From assembly GCF_900176205.1 (NCBI RefSeq), contig NZ_LT859959.1, positions 434,001 through 498,000 of the forward strand: 64,000 nt of DNA, read 5' to 3'. The notes below the pieces were generated by a model. That model searched no databases. It was not told the DNA's origin and was given only the letters and a program-made list of their open reading frames with translations. This document shows, one piece after another, positions 1-8,190 of the stretch (its first letter is position 1; each line of letters opens with the position of its first letter). The stretch is from Bradyrhizobium sp. ORS 285 (GTDB lineage: Bacteria; Pseudomonadota; Alphaproteobacteria; Rhizobiales; Xanthobacteraceae). The position numbers and the translations under genes were made by a program.

Positions 1-2
1 GT

Positions 3-425
3 GCAGTCGGCCGCCACGGCGCCGAGTCGGCGCTCGCAGCCGACCTGCATGCACGGCTCGACGACAGTGCCGCCGTGCCGCAGATCTGGCGCGACCAGCT
101 GCATCGCTTGATCGATCGCGCGATTGGGTTTGCGCGCGAGGTCGCATCGCGCGCCGACAACGAAGCCGAGTCTCGCCGCGCGACCAGTTTGCTGTATCAC
201 ACGGCCAGCGCCGTCTCCCTCACTTGGGAGAGCGCGCGGATCCACGCCATGCGTGGCGATGCACGCCGGCTGTTGCTAGCCAAGCTCGTCGTCGATCATC
301 GGCTGACGTCGTCCGATCCGTTCCGGCTCGCGGAAAGCGAGGCGGATGATGCGGTGGCGGCGCTGCTGCTCGGCGAGCGCAGCGCGACAATGGATGAGGT
401 TGGCGAACTGATTTCGGCGGCGTAG
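3..425 (+). CDS. Acyl-CoA dehydrogenase, AidB-like, C-terminal part (partial)
   Basis: The reading frame is open to the left edge, so only the C-terminal ~140 residues are present. The stretch DNEAESRRATSLLYHTASA followed by VSLTWE and a helical tail resembles the C-terminal helical bundle of the AidB / isovaleryl-CoA dehydrogenase branch of the acyl-CoA dehydrogenase superfamily (flavin enzymes). A GTG at position 75 could be read as a start, but the frame continues upstream with coding-like composition, so I treat it as internal. The FAD and substrate domains lie outside the window, so substrate and catalytic activity cannot be judged. The next gene is over 300 bp away across a repeat element. 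Confidence 0.7.
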   Translation, partial: AVGRHGAESALAADLHARLDDSAAVPQIWRDQLHRLIDRAIGFAREVASRADNEAESRRATSLLYHTASAVSLTWESARIHAMRGDARRLLLAKLVVDHRLTSSDPFRLAESEADDAVAALLLGERSATMDEVGELISAA

Positions 426-750
426 TCTTTTGCACTGTCACGATGATAAGTCGCGACTTAACGACCAGGCTCATGGTTGATGGTCTGTGCGAGTGATGAG
501 CAACAACGTGCGGCAACGTTGGTGTACCTCGCCCCGCTTGCGGGGGCGCGACGAGCTTCGCTCGCGCTGAGAGGTCGGATGGCATCGTCAGATGCCATCC
601 GGGTGAGGGGGTACAGGTCTCACCACGTACACCACTCGCGCGTCTGCCCCTCACCCCAACCCTCTCCCCGTAAGAACGGGGAGAGGGAGCGCAGTGTCCG
701 CGCCGAAACAGCTGGGTACGAACAAGAAACAAAACAGGGAGAGAACGCCT
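426..750. repeat. Gene-free interval with a GGGGAGAGG-type repeat element (family C)
   Basis: No gene is supported in this interval. Positions ~521-690 carry a composite inverted-repeat element: a segment with GAGGTCGGATGGCATC and its mirror GATGCCATCCGGGTGAG, then CCCCTCACCCC...CTCTCCCCGT with a hairpin back to ACGGGGAGAGGG. The same element recurs near 33213-33372, 41095-41235 and 41385-41535, with a related C-rich form at 62519-62626. Short ORFs across it are repeat translations. Confidence 0.75.
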
Positions 751-1839
751 ATGAAAGCCGCCGTGCTGATGGAGGTCAACAAGCCGCTCGTTATCGAGGA
801 CATCAGCGTACCCAAGCCGGGGCCGCGCGAGGTGCTGATCCGCACGAGCGTAGCTGGCTTGTGTCATTCCGACCTGCACTTCATCGAAGGTCTGTATCCG
901 CATCCACTGCCCGCGGTGCTCGGGCATGAGTCCGCCGGCATCGTCGAGCAGGTCGGCTCCGACGTCACCTATGTGAAGCCGGGCGATCACGTCGTCACCT
1001 GTCTCTCGGTATTCTGCGGCACCTGCGACAATTGCACCACAGGTCGGCCGGTGCTGTGCACCGACACGACGGTGAAGATGCCGCCCGGCGCCTCCAACCG
1101 GCTGTCATGGGGACGGAGCGAGAAGTTGCACCAGTTCCTCAATTTGTCGTCCTTCGCCGAGCAGATGCTGGTGCACGAGAACGCGATCGTGAAGATCCGC
1201 CAGGACATGCCGCTCGAGCTCGCCGCCTTGATCGGCTGCGGCGTCATCACCGGCTACGGCGCGGTAGTCAATACGGCGCGCGTGACGGCGGGCGAGACCG
1301 TGGCGGTGATCGGTTGCGGCGGCGTCGGCATGGCCGCCATCAACGGCGCGGAGATCGCCGGCGCCGGGCGCATCATCGCCATCGACACCAACCCGGCCAA
1401 GCTGCAGCTCGCGACCAAGCTCGGCGCCACCGACATCGTCAATCCCGCCGATGGCGACGTCGTGGCGCAGGTGCGCGAGCTCACCAAGGGCGGCGTGCAT
1501 CACGCCTTCGAGGTGCTGGGCCGCAAGGAGACCGCCGAGCAGGCCTTCGCGATGCTGGCGCCGGGCGGCACCGCGACCATCGTCGGCATGATCCCGTTCG
1601 GCCAGAAGATCGAGCTGCACGGCTTCGACTTCCTGCGCGAGCGCCGCATCCAAGGATCGTCGATGGGCTCCAACCATTTCCGCGTCGACATGCCCCGCCT
1701 CGTCGAATTCTATTTGCGCGGCAAGCTGCACCTGGAGGACTGGATCTCGGCCAAGCTGAAACTGTCCGAGATCAACGAGGGCTTTGCCAACATGAAGGCC
1801 GGCAAGACGCTGCGCAGCGTGATCATGTTCGATGCGTGA
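751..1839 (+). CDS. Zinc-dependent alcohol dehydrogenase (MDR family)
   Basis: A 362-residue medium-chain dehydrogenase that oxidises alcohols or reduces aldehydes with NAD(P) in the cytoplasm. Catalytic zinc ligands are visible as Cys38 (GLCHSD) and His59-Glu60 (LGHES). The structural zinc lobe has four cysteines at about 89, 92, 95 and 103 (FCGTCDNC...VLC). The Rossmann motif GCGGVG follows near residue 190. I chose the ATG at 751 because a GGGAGAG ribosome site lies just upstream and the conserved N-terminus MKAAVL starts there; the longer frame from 694 runs through repeat sequence. The gene stands alone between repeat elements, so its substrate is unknown. The class III/NDMA-type alcohol dehydrogenase group is the best match by motif. 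Confidence 0.9.
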   Translation: MKAAVLMEVNKPLVIEDISVPKPGPREVLIRTSVAGLCHSDLHFIEGLYPHPLPAVLGHESAGIVEQVGSDVTYVKPGDHVVTCLSVFCGTCDNCTTGRPVLCTDTTVKMPPGASNRLSWGRSEKLHQFLNLSSFAEQMLVHENAIVKIRQDMPLELAALIGCGVITGYGAVVNTARVTAGETVAVIGCGGVGMAAINGAEIAGAGRIIAIDTNPAKLQLATKLGATDIVNPADGDVVAQVRELTKGGVHHAFEVLGRKETAEQAFAMLAPGGTATIVGMIPFGQKIELHGFDFLRERRIQGSSMGSNHFRVDMPRLVEFYLRGKLHLEDWISAKLKLSEINEGFANMKAGKTLRSVIMFDA

Positions 1840-1869
1840 GGCGGGCATTTTGCCGCTCCACATACCGCC

Positions 1870-1986
1870 GTCGTCCCGGCCTTGAGCCGGGACCCATAGC
1901 CACCGGCGGTCATGGGACGATGACTGATAGTTGCGCTATACTCGATAGATTCCGCGGTATGGGTCCCGGCTCGAGGCCGGGACGAC
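1870..1986. repeat. Palindromic intergenic repeat, family A copy 1
   Basis: The left half reads GTCGTCCCGGCCTTGAGCC followed by GGGACCCAT. The right half is its mirror, ATGGGTCCCGGCTCGAGG then CCGGGACGAC, about 60 bp away. Each half is itself a hairpin (CCCGGCCTTGAGCCGGG). It sits between the convergent ends of the alcohol dehydrogenase and amidase genes. Copies recur at 8039, 9757, 12714, 15593 and 36632. Confidence 0.85.
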
Positions 1987-2029
1987 GGCGATGGGTGTGG
2001 CGTGCGACCAAGCCTGCGACGGACGCGAA

Positions 2030-3499
2030 CTAATCCGTGAACATCGGGGGCGGCGTGAAGCCGCCGAACTCGCGCTCGATCAGTTCGGCGAGCTTGAGCG
2101 GCGTACGGTCTTCGAGAAAGGGGCCGACGATCTGAGCGCCGACCGGCAGGCCATCAGCGAGCCCGAGCGGGATCTGCGTCGCCGGCAGGCCGGGCAGCGT
2201 GGCGATGCCCGGCCAGGCCAACTGATCATTGTAGTCGTGCTCCACGCCATCGATGCTGATGCGGCGCGCCCGCTGATCCGGCGAGTGGTCGTGCGGAAAC
2301 GCCGGCGTCGGCATGATCGGGCAGATCACCGCATCGAAGCTCTCGAACAATGCCCGCCATTGCGCGCGCAGACCGAAGCGGGCGTTGTTGGCCTGCACCC
2401 AGTCGCGATGGCTCAGCGCCATGCCGCGCAGGCGTTCGGCGGCGAGCGTCGTGGCCTCCTTCGGCAGGTGCGCGGCGGCCTGGCTCGCCTCGGCATGGAC
2501 CTGCGGCGGCATGGTCGCGCCGAGGAAGCCGAGCAGCAGGCGCATGTAGAGCCGGGTGGTCGTGGCGAAATCCGGCAGCAGCGGGCTTTCGCTGACGACA
2601 TGGACGCCAGCCTTCGCCAGATCGGAAGCGAGCCGCTCGATCGCGCCGCGCACGGCACTGTCGGTCGGCAGCAGCGGATCGCTCGCCACCACCAGCACGC
2701 GGAAATCCTGCAGGCGCGTGTGCCGCGCCGGCGGCAGCTCCAGCCGATACGCCTTGCCGGCCTCGATCGGGTCGGGTCCTGCCATCACGTCGAGCAGCAG
2801 CGAGAGGTCGGCAGCCGAACGCGCCATCGGGCCGACCACGGCGAGGTCGGCCTCGTTCGGCAGCGGCGGGAACGGCGGCGGCGTGTGGCCGCGCGTCGGC
2901 ACGAGGCCATAGGTCGGCTTGTGCGCGGTGACGCCGCAATGAAACGCCGGCACGCGCAGCGAGCCGCCGATGTCGGAGCCGAGTGACAGCGAACCGTAGC
3001 CCGCCGCGAGCGCCGCCGCCGAGCCGCCGGAGGAGCCGCCCGGCGTGCGGCCGAGATGATACGGATTGTTCGTGGTGCCGTAGATGTCGTTGTAGCTCTG
3101 CCAGTCGCCGAGCCCGAGCGGCACGTTGGTCTTGCCGAGCACGATACCGCCGGCCTCCTTCACGCGCGTCACCGTCAGCGCATCCTCAGCTGCGATGAAG
3201 TCCTTCTGCTGCGGAAAGCCCCAGGTCGTCGGCAGGCCGGCGACGTTGAAGGACTCCTTCACCGTCAGCGGCAGGCCGAGCAGCGACCCGCGCTCGCCGC
3301 GCGCGAGCCGCTCGTCGGCAGCGCGCGCGGCCTGCAGCGCGCGGTCGAAATCGCGCACGCAGACGGCGTTGATCTTGTCGTCATGTCCCGTGATGCGGTC
3401 GATGGCGAGCTGCGTCAGCTCGACCGATGAAACCTCGCGATGCGCCAGGGCTTTCACCGTCTCGACGGCGGTTGCAAACGTCCATTGCGATGCGGCCAA
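2030..3499 (-). CDS. Amidase signature family hydrolase
   Basis: A 489-residue amidase of the Ser-cisSer-Lys class, which hydrolyses carboxamides or related C-N bonds. Catalytic residues are visible: Lys81 in LTVKESFN, Ser156 in PGGSSGGSA and nucleophile Ser180 in SDIGGSLR, with the 24-residue spacing typical of the family. The start is taken as TTG at 3499, because AGGGAGCAGG lies just upstream on the minus strand. The upstream extension to 3673 would run through the neighbouring cytochrome b561 gene and has no family similarity. It is co-oriented with the cytochrome b561 and mbfA genes but has its own ribosome site. The substrate cannot be told; it could equally be an arylamidase or an acetamidase-like enzyme. 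Confidence 0.9.
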   Translation of the reverse strand: MAASQWTFATAVETVKALAHREVSSVELTQLAIDRITGHDDKINAVCVRDFDRALQAARAADERLARGERGSLLGLPLTVKESFNVAGLPTTWGFPQQKDFIAAEDALTVTRVKEAGGIVLGKTNVPLGLGDWQSYNDIYGTTNNPYHLGRTPGGSSGGSAAALAAGYGSLSLGSDIGGSLRVPAFHCGVTAHKPTYGLVPTRGHTPPPFPPLPNEADLAVVGPMARSAADLSLLLDVMAGPDPIEAGKAYRLELPPARHTRLQDFRVLVVASDPLLPTDSAVRGAIERLASDLAKAGVHVVSESPLLPDFATTTRLYMRLLLGFLGATMPPQVHAEASQAAAHLPKEATTLAAERLRGMALSHRDWVQANNARFGLRAQWRALFESFDAVICPIMPTPAFPHDHSPDQRARRISIDGVEHDYNDQLAWPGIATLPGLPATQIPLGLADGLPVGAQIVGPFLEDRTPLKLAELIEREFGGFTPPPMFTD

Positions 3500-3573
3500 G
3501 GTCCTGCTCCCTATGTGCGTGCAGGTCCTTTCTACCTCAGGCCGATGGCGGGCGCTTGACTGAAATTGCGCGG

Positions 3574-4104
3574 TCAGCCGGGCAGCATGCGCTGCATGAC
3601 GCGGTCGCGGTAGACGAAGATGTGCGCCAGCGCCGCGCCGACATGGACGACGATCAGGATCAGCAGCAGCCACTCAGATGTTTGATGCAGTCCATCAATG
3701 GCGCGGTTGCCGGCCGGGTTGCGCGCGGCGAGCATCGGCAGCTGAAACAGATAGAAGTACGACACGGTCCAGCCGCGGAACGACGCGAACAGCCAGCCGG
3801 TGATGGTGGTCGCCAGCACCATCACATAGAGCGCCCAGTGCACGGCCTCCGAGCTCAGCCGCTGCCACGGCGGCAGCGAGCTCTCCGGCGCGACGGGATG
3901 GGTGAGACGCCAGATGAAGCGCACCACGATCAGGGCCAGGATGGTGAGGCCGAACGAGATGTGCAGGATCATCGGCGTGCCCGGCGGCGTGTTGGCATGC
4001 AGGTCGGGCATCAGCCAGCCGATCGGATATTGGATGGCGAGCAGCGCCACCACCAGCCAATGCAGAAGTTTTGCGGGCGTGCCGTAGTGCAGGCGTGGTG
4101 TCAT
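3574..4104 (-). CDS. Cytochrome b561 family membrane protein
   Basis: A 176-residue inner-membrane di-haem b-type cytochrome of the YodB/CybB kind, thought to transfer electrons from quinol or superoxide. Four hydrophobic helices are visible. Candidate haem ligands are His17 in KLLHWLV, the histidine in LHISFG, the one in AVHWALY and the one in VVHVGAAL. The start at 4104 has GGAAGG eight bases upstream and gives the conserved N-terminus RLHYGTPAKLLHW; the 11 extra codons upstream have no ribosome site. It lies between the amidase and mbfA on the same strand, with no sign of coupling to either. Confidence 0.9.
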   Translation of the reverse strand: MTPRLHYGTPAKLLHWLVVALLAIQYPIGWLMPDLHANTPPGTPMILHISFGLTILALIVVRFIWRLTHPVAPESSLPPWQRLSSEAVHWALYVMVLATTITGWLFASFRGWTVSYFYLFQLPMLAARNPAGNRAIDGLHQTSEWLLLILIVVHVGAALAHIFVYRDRVMQRMLPG

Positions 4105-4176
4105 GACGTGCCTTCCGTTGTGATCGAGTTGGCGCAATCAGTCTCGCGACTGGAAGTTCCGTTTGCCGCGATGATG

Positions 4177-5148
4177 CTACGCCGCGCCTATCAATATCCC
4201 CACGCCCAGCACGATGATGCCGCCGAGCACGATCTGGAACACCGCCTGCATGAACGGCGTGTCCATGTAGCGCGCGCGGATATAGGCGATCGCCCACAGC
4301 TCGAAGAACACGACCAGGCCGGCGATCGCCGTCGCAATCCAGAACGCGTTGGTCCAGGAGTCCGGCACGAGATAGGGCATGGTATGACCAAGCCCGCCGA
4401 GCGTCGTCATCGCGCCGCAGACCGCACCGCGTAGCCAGGGCGAGCCGCGGCCGGTCAGCGAGCCGTCGTCCGACAGCGCCTCGGCAAAGCCCATGCTGAT
4501 GCCGGCGCCGATCGATGCTGCGAGGCCGACCAGGAAGGTCTGGAAGTTCTGATGCGTGGCGAAGGCGGCCGCGAACAACGGCGCGAGCGTCGACACCGAG
4601 CCGTCCATCAAGCCGGCGAGGCCGGGCTGCACATATTGCAGCACGAACACGCGCCGCCGCGTCTCGTCTTCCTTGTGGCGCACGTCGGGGCTGAGGATCT
4701 CGTCGGTCAGCTTGGCCGCGACCTGCTCGTGGCCCTTCTCGGCCAGCGCGAGATCGCCGAGCAGTCGGCGGACGCCGACGTCCTTGGCCTGCTCGGCGGC
4801 CTTGGCGTAGAAGCGCTCGGCCTCGAACTCCATCGTGCCGACCTCCTTGCGGATGGCGTCGAGCGACAGGTTCTTGGTCAGCCAGATCGGCCGGCGTTGC
4901 ATGAAGCCCTTGACGTTCTCGCGCCGGATCGGCGGCAGGTTCTTGCCGAAGCGCTCCTCATAGAGCTCGAGCAGCATGTGGCGGTGACCCTTTTCCTCCT
5001 CGGCCATCTGCTCGAACAGTTTCGCCGAATCCGGATACCGCTCCGCGAGGTCCTCCGCGAAGCTCATGTAGATGCGGCCGTCTTCCTCTTCGGCAGAGAT
5101 CGCGATCGCCAGGATCTCGCGCTCGGTGAGGTCGGCGAAATTCTTCAT
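4177..5148 (-). CDS. mbfA: Membrane-bound ferritin-like iron exporter MbfA
   Basis: A 323-residue two-domain protein. Residues ~1-160 form a ferritin-like four-helix domain with metal-binding patterns AEEEDGR (near 20) and EEKGHR (50-56), then a second pair ending LAEKGHEQ. Residues ~170-323 form a VIT1/CCC1-type membrane domain of about five helices ([20 protein letters not shown]). This architecture is characteristic of MbfA, which in Bradyrhizobium and Agrobacterium exports iron and protects against peroxide and iron stress. In those organisms it is under the iron regulator Irr, and a perfect Irr-type box lies 39 bp upstream of this start. The gene is divergent from the hypothetical gene at 5350. 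Confidence 0.93.
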   Translation of the reverse strand: MKNFADLTEREILAIAISAEEEDGRIYMSFAEDLAERYPDSAKLFEQMAEEEKGHRHMLLELYEERFGKNLPPIRRENVKGFMQRRPIWLTKNLSLDAIRKEVGTMEFEAERFYAKAAEQAKDVGVRRLLGDLALAEKGHEQVAAKLTDEILSPDVRHKEDETRRRVFVLQYVQPGLAGLMDGSVSTLAPLFAAAFATHQNFQTFLVGLAASIGAGISMGFAEALSDDGSLTGRGSPWLRGAVCGAMTTLGGLGHTMPYLVPDSWTNAFWIATAIAGLVVFFELWAIAYIRARYMDTPFMQAVFQIVLGGIIVLGVGILIGAA

Positions 5149-5186
5149 TCCAAGGTCCCCGGATTGACGTTCTCAACAGTCGAGTG

Positions 5187-5203
5187 TTTAGAACGTTTCT
5201 AAA
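5187..5203. promoter_or_regulatory. Iron control element (candidate Irr operator)
   Basis: A perfect 7-3-7 inverted repeat, TTTAGAA-CGT-TTCTAAA, lies between mbfA and the divergent gene at 5350. It matches the iron control element bound by Irr in Rhizobiales. Irr represses mbfA under low iron in the characterised systems. Binding here is inferred from sequence alone. Confidence 0.88.
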
Positions 5204-5349
5204 CTGTATATGGATCTGCCGCAGCGCGGTCAAACTGCCGCCGCGCCATGGCCGCGAAACATTTCGTGAGGTCGCATTCAGGCCCCAGTCAGGGAACTCC
5301 TGGGCTAATTCACCGTTCGGGTTTCCGCTCAGCTACCTAAGGAGTTCCA

Positions 5350-6072
5350 ATGACCAGCGTCAAATACAGGCTGAATGATCCAGGACTGGCGCCGCGCCGC
5401 ACCAGGATGGACATTCCGGGCTGGGCAGGCGAGCGGCAGCCGCGCGCGAATGGCTCGCACGAGCAGGTCTGGCACTGCGTGCCGTTCTCCGAAGGCGCGC
5501 AATACGGCATCGAGCTGTTCTACCCCTATGATTTCGAGCTGCAGGTCACGACGCGCGACGGAAAGCTCGAATTGTCGGGGGATTGGGGCGAGCCGCCGAG
5601 CCCGAGCCTGCAATGGCCGCCGTTCCGCAATTTCGGTGACGCCTTCTACACCTATCAGATCCTGCTCGACCTCAAGGTGCCCCCGGGCTTTGCGATCCGC
5701 ACCGAGCCGCATCCGCGCTTCTACACCGATCGCACCGATACGTGCCCGATCGCGGTGCCGGCGCTGATCCGAAATTTTTGGCCGATGCTGTTCTTCTGCG
5801 TCTTCAAGGCGCCGGCAGAGGGGCGGACTCACATCTTCCGTCCCGGCGAGCCGTTCGCGCAAGTCATTGTCATCCCCGAGGAGGCGAACTTCACGGTGGA
5901 GCCGATGAGCCCCGACGAGGCCGCCGAGCGCGAGCTGCAGTCGCGCCGCATCCACGCCAGCCGTCCCGTGCTCGCCAAGGAGACCGAATGGGTGTCGAGC
6001 ACCGACACCGTGTTCGACGGCACCTACCGCCACCTGCATCGCGCCGCCAAGGAGAAGGCGCGCAAGTCCTAA
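5350..6072 (+). CDS. Conserved hypothetical protein (DUF6065-like)
   Basis: A 240-residue soluble protein with an excellent ribosome site (AAGGAG 6 bases upstream). It has no signal peptide and no membrane segment. Conserved-looking blocks are PYDFELQVTT, PHPRFYTDRTDTCPIAVPAL, NFWPMLFFCVFKAP and FRPGEPFAQVIVIPEE, suggesting a compact beta-rich fold. The overall pattern reminds me of the DUF6065 family, but that is from memory and not certain. Function is unknown. It is divergent from mbfA across the Irr box, so iron control of this gene too is possible but unproven. Confidence 0.8.
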   Translation: MTSVKYRLNDPGLAPRRTRMDIPGWAGERQPRANGSHEQVWHCVPFSEGAQYGIELFYPYDFELQVTTRDGKLELSGDWGEPPSPSLQWPPFRNFGDAFYTYQILLDLKVPPGFAIRTEPHPRFYTDRTDTCPIAVPALIRNFWPMLFFCVFKAPAEGRTHIFRPGEPFAQVIVIPEEANFTVEPMSPDEAAERELQSRRIHASRPVLAKETEWVSSTDTVFDGTYRHLHRAAKEKARKS

Positions 6073-6383
6073 GACCCTCGCCAAAGCAAAGCAGGACAAC
6101 TGTAAATGATCGTCCAAGTTTTTTGCTCACCTCTCTCAGCGTCGTCATGGCCGGGCTTGTCCCGGCCATCCACGCGGTTCTCAGCTTGCCGAACGACGTG
6201 GATGCCCGGGCCTTCGCCGCGCCGAAGCGGCTTCGGCCGCGCAGGCGGGACAAGCCCGGGCATGACGGCGTAACAAACTGGAAGCGTTCCCTCGCCGCGG
6301 CAACGAATTTCGTCAGCGTGCCCCTCAAACGAAAGGGCGCCGACCTCGCGGCCGGCGCCCTTACGGCTTTCACCTCACGACGA
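6073..6383. repeat. Gene-free interval with palindromic repeat family B and a terminator
   Basis: Positions 6143-6270 hold an inverted-repeat element: GTCATGGCCGGGCTTGTCCC...CATCCACG at the left and its mirror CGTGGATGCCCGGG...GGGACAAGCCCGGGCATGAC at the right. A second copy is at 35952-36041. The rest, up to 6383, is AT-poorer spacer plus the terminator described separately. No gene is supported. Confidence 0.8.
6331..6362 (-). terminator. Rho-independent terminator of the His-rich gene
   Basis: Read on the minus strand, AAGGGCGCCG pairs with CGGCGCCCTT around a short loop and is followed by a TTTCGTTT stretch. It starts 22 bp past the stop codon at 6384, as expected for a transcript terminator of that gene. 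Confidence 0.75.
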
Positions 6384-6761
6384 TCAATAGCGATCGTAGT
6401 ACCAGTGGTGATGGTGATGATGGTGGTGGTGATGATAATAGCGCCGCGGCGGCACCACATACACCCGCGGGCCATAGCCGTACCCATAGCCATAGCCGCG
6501 CCAGTAGCCATGGTGATGGTGGTGATGATGATGGTGGTGATGGTACCACTGCGCCAACTGCACCTTCGGCTCGGCCGCCGCCGGCGCCTGCTCGTCGAGC
6601 GCCTGCAGCACCTCGGCCGCATTGGGGATCGGCTCGAGCAGATCCGCGTAGGAGTTGGCCTTCAGCACGTCGGATGGGGCCGGAGCCGCTGACGCCGGTG
6701 CCGTGCCGAGCGCGCCGACAGCGGCAACCGCGCCGAGCAAGCCTGCGATTCTCTTATCCAT
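6384..6761 (-). CDS. Secreted histidine- and tyrosine-rich protein
   Basis: A 125-residue exported protein of unknown function. MDKRIAGLLGAVAAVGAL with APASAA gives a clear Sec signal peptide (cleavage near residue 25). The mature part is short and Ala-rich, then carries two tracts of 11 and 10 consecutive histidines separated by a Gly-Tyr repeat (YWRGYGYGYGYGPRVY), ending WYYDRY. The start at 6761 has GGAGAA seven bases upstream. Poly-His tracts suggest metal binding (Ni, Zn, Cu) in the periplasm, which is inference. Similar Tyr/His-rich small secreted proteins are common in Bradyrhizobium. It has its own terminator and appears monocistronic. Confidence 0.85.
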   Translation of the reverse strand: MDKRIAGLLGAVAAVGALGTAPASAAPAPSDVLKANSYADLLEPIPNAAEVLQALDEQAPAAAEPKVQLAQWYHHHHHHHHHHHGYWRGYGYGYGYGPRVYVVPPRRYYHHHHHHHHHHWYYDRY

Positions 6762-6858
6762 AAATCTTCTCCTGATGCGCATCGCCCGGATGCCAAAACG
6801 TCGCAGCCCGAATTTTCGTTCCTCGATTCGCATGATTAGGTCGCAACGGCGTCCGAAA

Positions 6859-8022
6859 TCAGGCTGTCGATTTGTTCAGGAACGTGAACAGGAGCTCGTT
6901 CACTCGTTCATGTTGCTCCTGCTGCACCCAATGACCGGCGCGATCGATCAGCTCGCACAGGATCATGTTGGTGCACACTCGGGATTGCATTGCTTCGATC
7001 ACGCCGGGCCGTTGGTAGATGCCCCAGTCTTGCAGGCCCGAGATGAATGCAGACGGAACGTCGATGGTGCGGTCCGACCATGTCTGCAATTCCGCGTCGA
7101 ACAGGCCTGATGTGCCGCAGCGATACCATTGCAGGCCGCCCTGGAAGCCGCTTCGTTCATATTCGGCGGCGTAGACCGCGAGCTCGCTGTCCGGCAGCCA
7201 GCGATTGGCGGTGATCGTAGCCGCGTCGGGCATCACCTCGGCGACGGTCTCGGCCATCGTCTTGTCGAGGTCCATCACGTAGTAGGTTGGCAGCTTGGCG
7301 AGCTCGCTTGCGGTCCACGCCTGCAGTGGCGTTGGCTTGTTGCCGGGCCAGTCGGCGCTCTTGTGGTGATAGTAGGCGCGCAGGAAGTGATGCAGGCCTT
7401 GTGGCGCGCGATGCATGTCCGCGTTGGCCTCTTGCGTCGAGTAGTACCACTGATAGTGCTTGCGTGGCCGCGGCAGCGCGGCGAGATCGCGATGCACGGG
7501 ATCATCGGGTGGCGCGAGAGAATGGTTGGCGATGTCGAACGGTGCCGCCGGTGGCCCCGGGAACGGCGCGCTCATCATCACGACCGATCGAAACACGTCG
7601 GGGCGGATGATGGCGCACCACGCCGCGACCGGGCTGCCGAAATCGTGGCCGATGACGGCCGCGACATGGCGGTGGCCGAACGCATAGACAACGCCGAGCG
7701 CATCGCGCACGAGATTGGTGAAGCGGAACGGCGCGAGGTCGCCGTCATAGTCCGCGCTCCATCCGGTGGTGCGGCCATAGCCGCGCTGGTCCGGCGCCAG
7801 CACGTGATAGCCCGCCGCCGCAAGAGCCGGCATCACCTTGCGCCAGCTATAGGCGAGCTCCGGGAAGCCGTGCAGCAGCAGCACGCAGGGCCGGTCGGGC
7901 GTTTCGAACCCGGCTTCGAGCACGTGCATGCGCAGGCCGTTGATGCCGTCGACGTAGCGCGAGCGGATGGTGGGAGGAAGAGGGAGAGGGGGAAGAGCTG
8001 GAAGTGGGGAGGAGGAGGTCAT
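6859..8022 (-). CDS. Alpha/beta hydrolase, epoxide hydrolase-like
   Basis: A 387-residue alpha/beta-hydrolase. The oxyanion motif LLHGFPE is at ~50-54 and the nucleophile elbow IGHDFGSP puts Asp127 as nucleophile, with His364 in RAGHWVQQE as base. Asp nucleophile plus HGFPE is the pattern of soluble epoxide hydrolases and fluoroacetate-dehalogenase-type enzymes. The cap region is Tyr-rich (QWYYSTQ, RAYYHHKS), supplying candidates for epoxide-activating tyrosines. An ATG at 8034 is also possible; I prefer 8022 because GAGG precedes it at normal spacing. It is separated from the acyl-CoA ligase at 8191 by a repeat element, so co-transcription is uncertain. Confidence 0.88.
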   Translation of the reverse strand: MTSSSPLPALPPLPLPPTIRSRYVDGINGLRMHVLEAGFETPDRPCVLLLHGFPELAYSWRKVMPALAAAGYHVLAPDQRGYGRTTGWSADYDGDLAPFRFTNLVRDALGVVYAFGHRHVAAVIGHDFGSPVAAWCAIIRPDVFRSVVMMSAPFPGPPAAPFDIANHSLAPPDDPVHRDLAALPRPRKHYQWYYSTQEANADMHRAPQGLHHFLRAYYHHKSADWPGNKPTPLQAWTASELAKLPTYYVMDLDKTMAETVAEVMPDAATITANRWLPDSELAVYAAEYERSGFQGGLQWYRCGTSGLFDAELQTWSDRTIDVPSAFISGLQDWGIYQRPGVIEAMQSRVCTNMILCELIDRAGHWVQQEQHERVNELLFTFLNKSTA

Positions 8023-8038
8023 CGCGGCCCTCATCAGT

Positions 8039-8161
8039 GTCGTCCCGGCCTTGAGCCGGGACCCATAACCACAGAGCGGTGTGGTGAGGTTGACTGGCAG
8101 CTCCAGCCTTCGCAAAACAAAAGACGGTGGCTATGGGTCCCGGCTCAAGGCCGGGACGACA
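8039..8161. repeat. Palindromic intergenic repeat, family A copy 2
   Basis: The left half reads GTCGTCCCGGCCTTGAGCC plus GGGACCCATAACC. The mirrored right half reads GGCTATGGGTCCCGGCTC plus AAGGCCGGGACGAC. It lies between two co-oriented genes. Confidence 0.85.
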
Positions 8162-8190
8162 GCTTGCGTGGAGTGGCGCCCGCGCCTCTC

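Noticed and set aside
477..929. 150-residue ORF across the repeat and start of the alcohol dehydrogenase
   Set aside because: It is repeat translation running out of frame into a well supported gene.
3500..3673. N-terminal extension of the amidase
   Set aside because: It overlaps the cytochrome b561 gene in another frame and lacks family similarity; TTG 3499 has a proper ribosome site.
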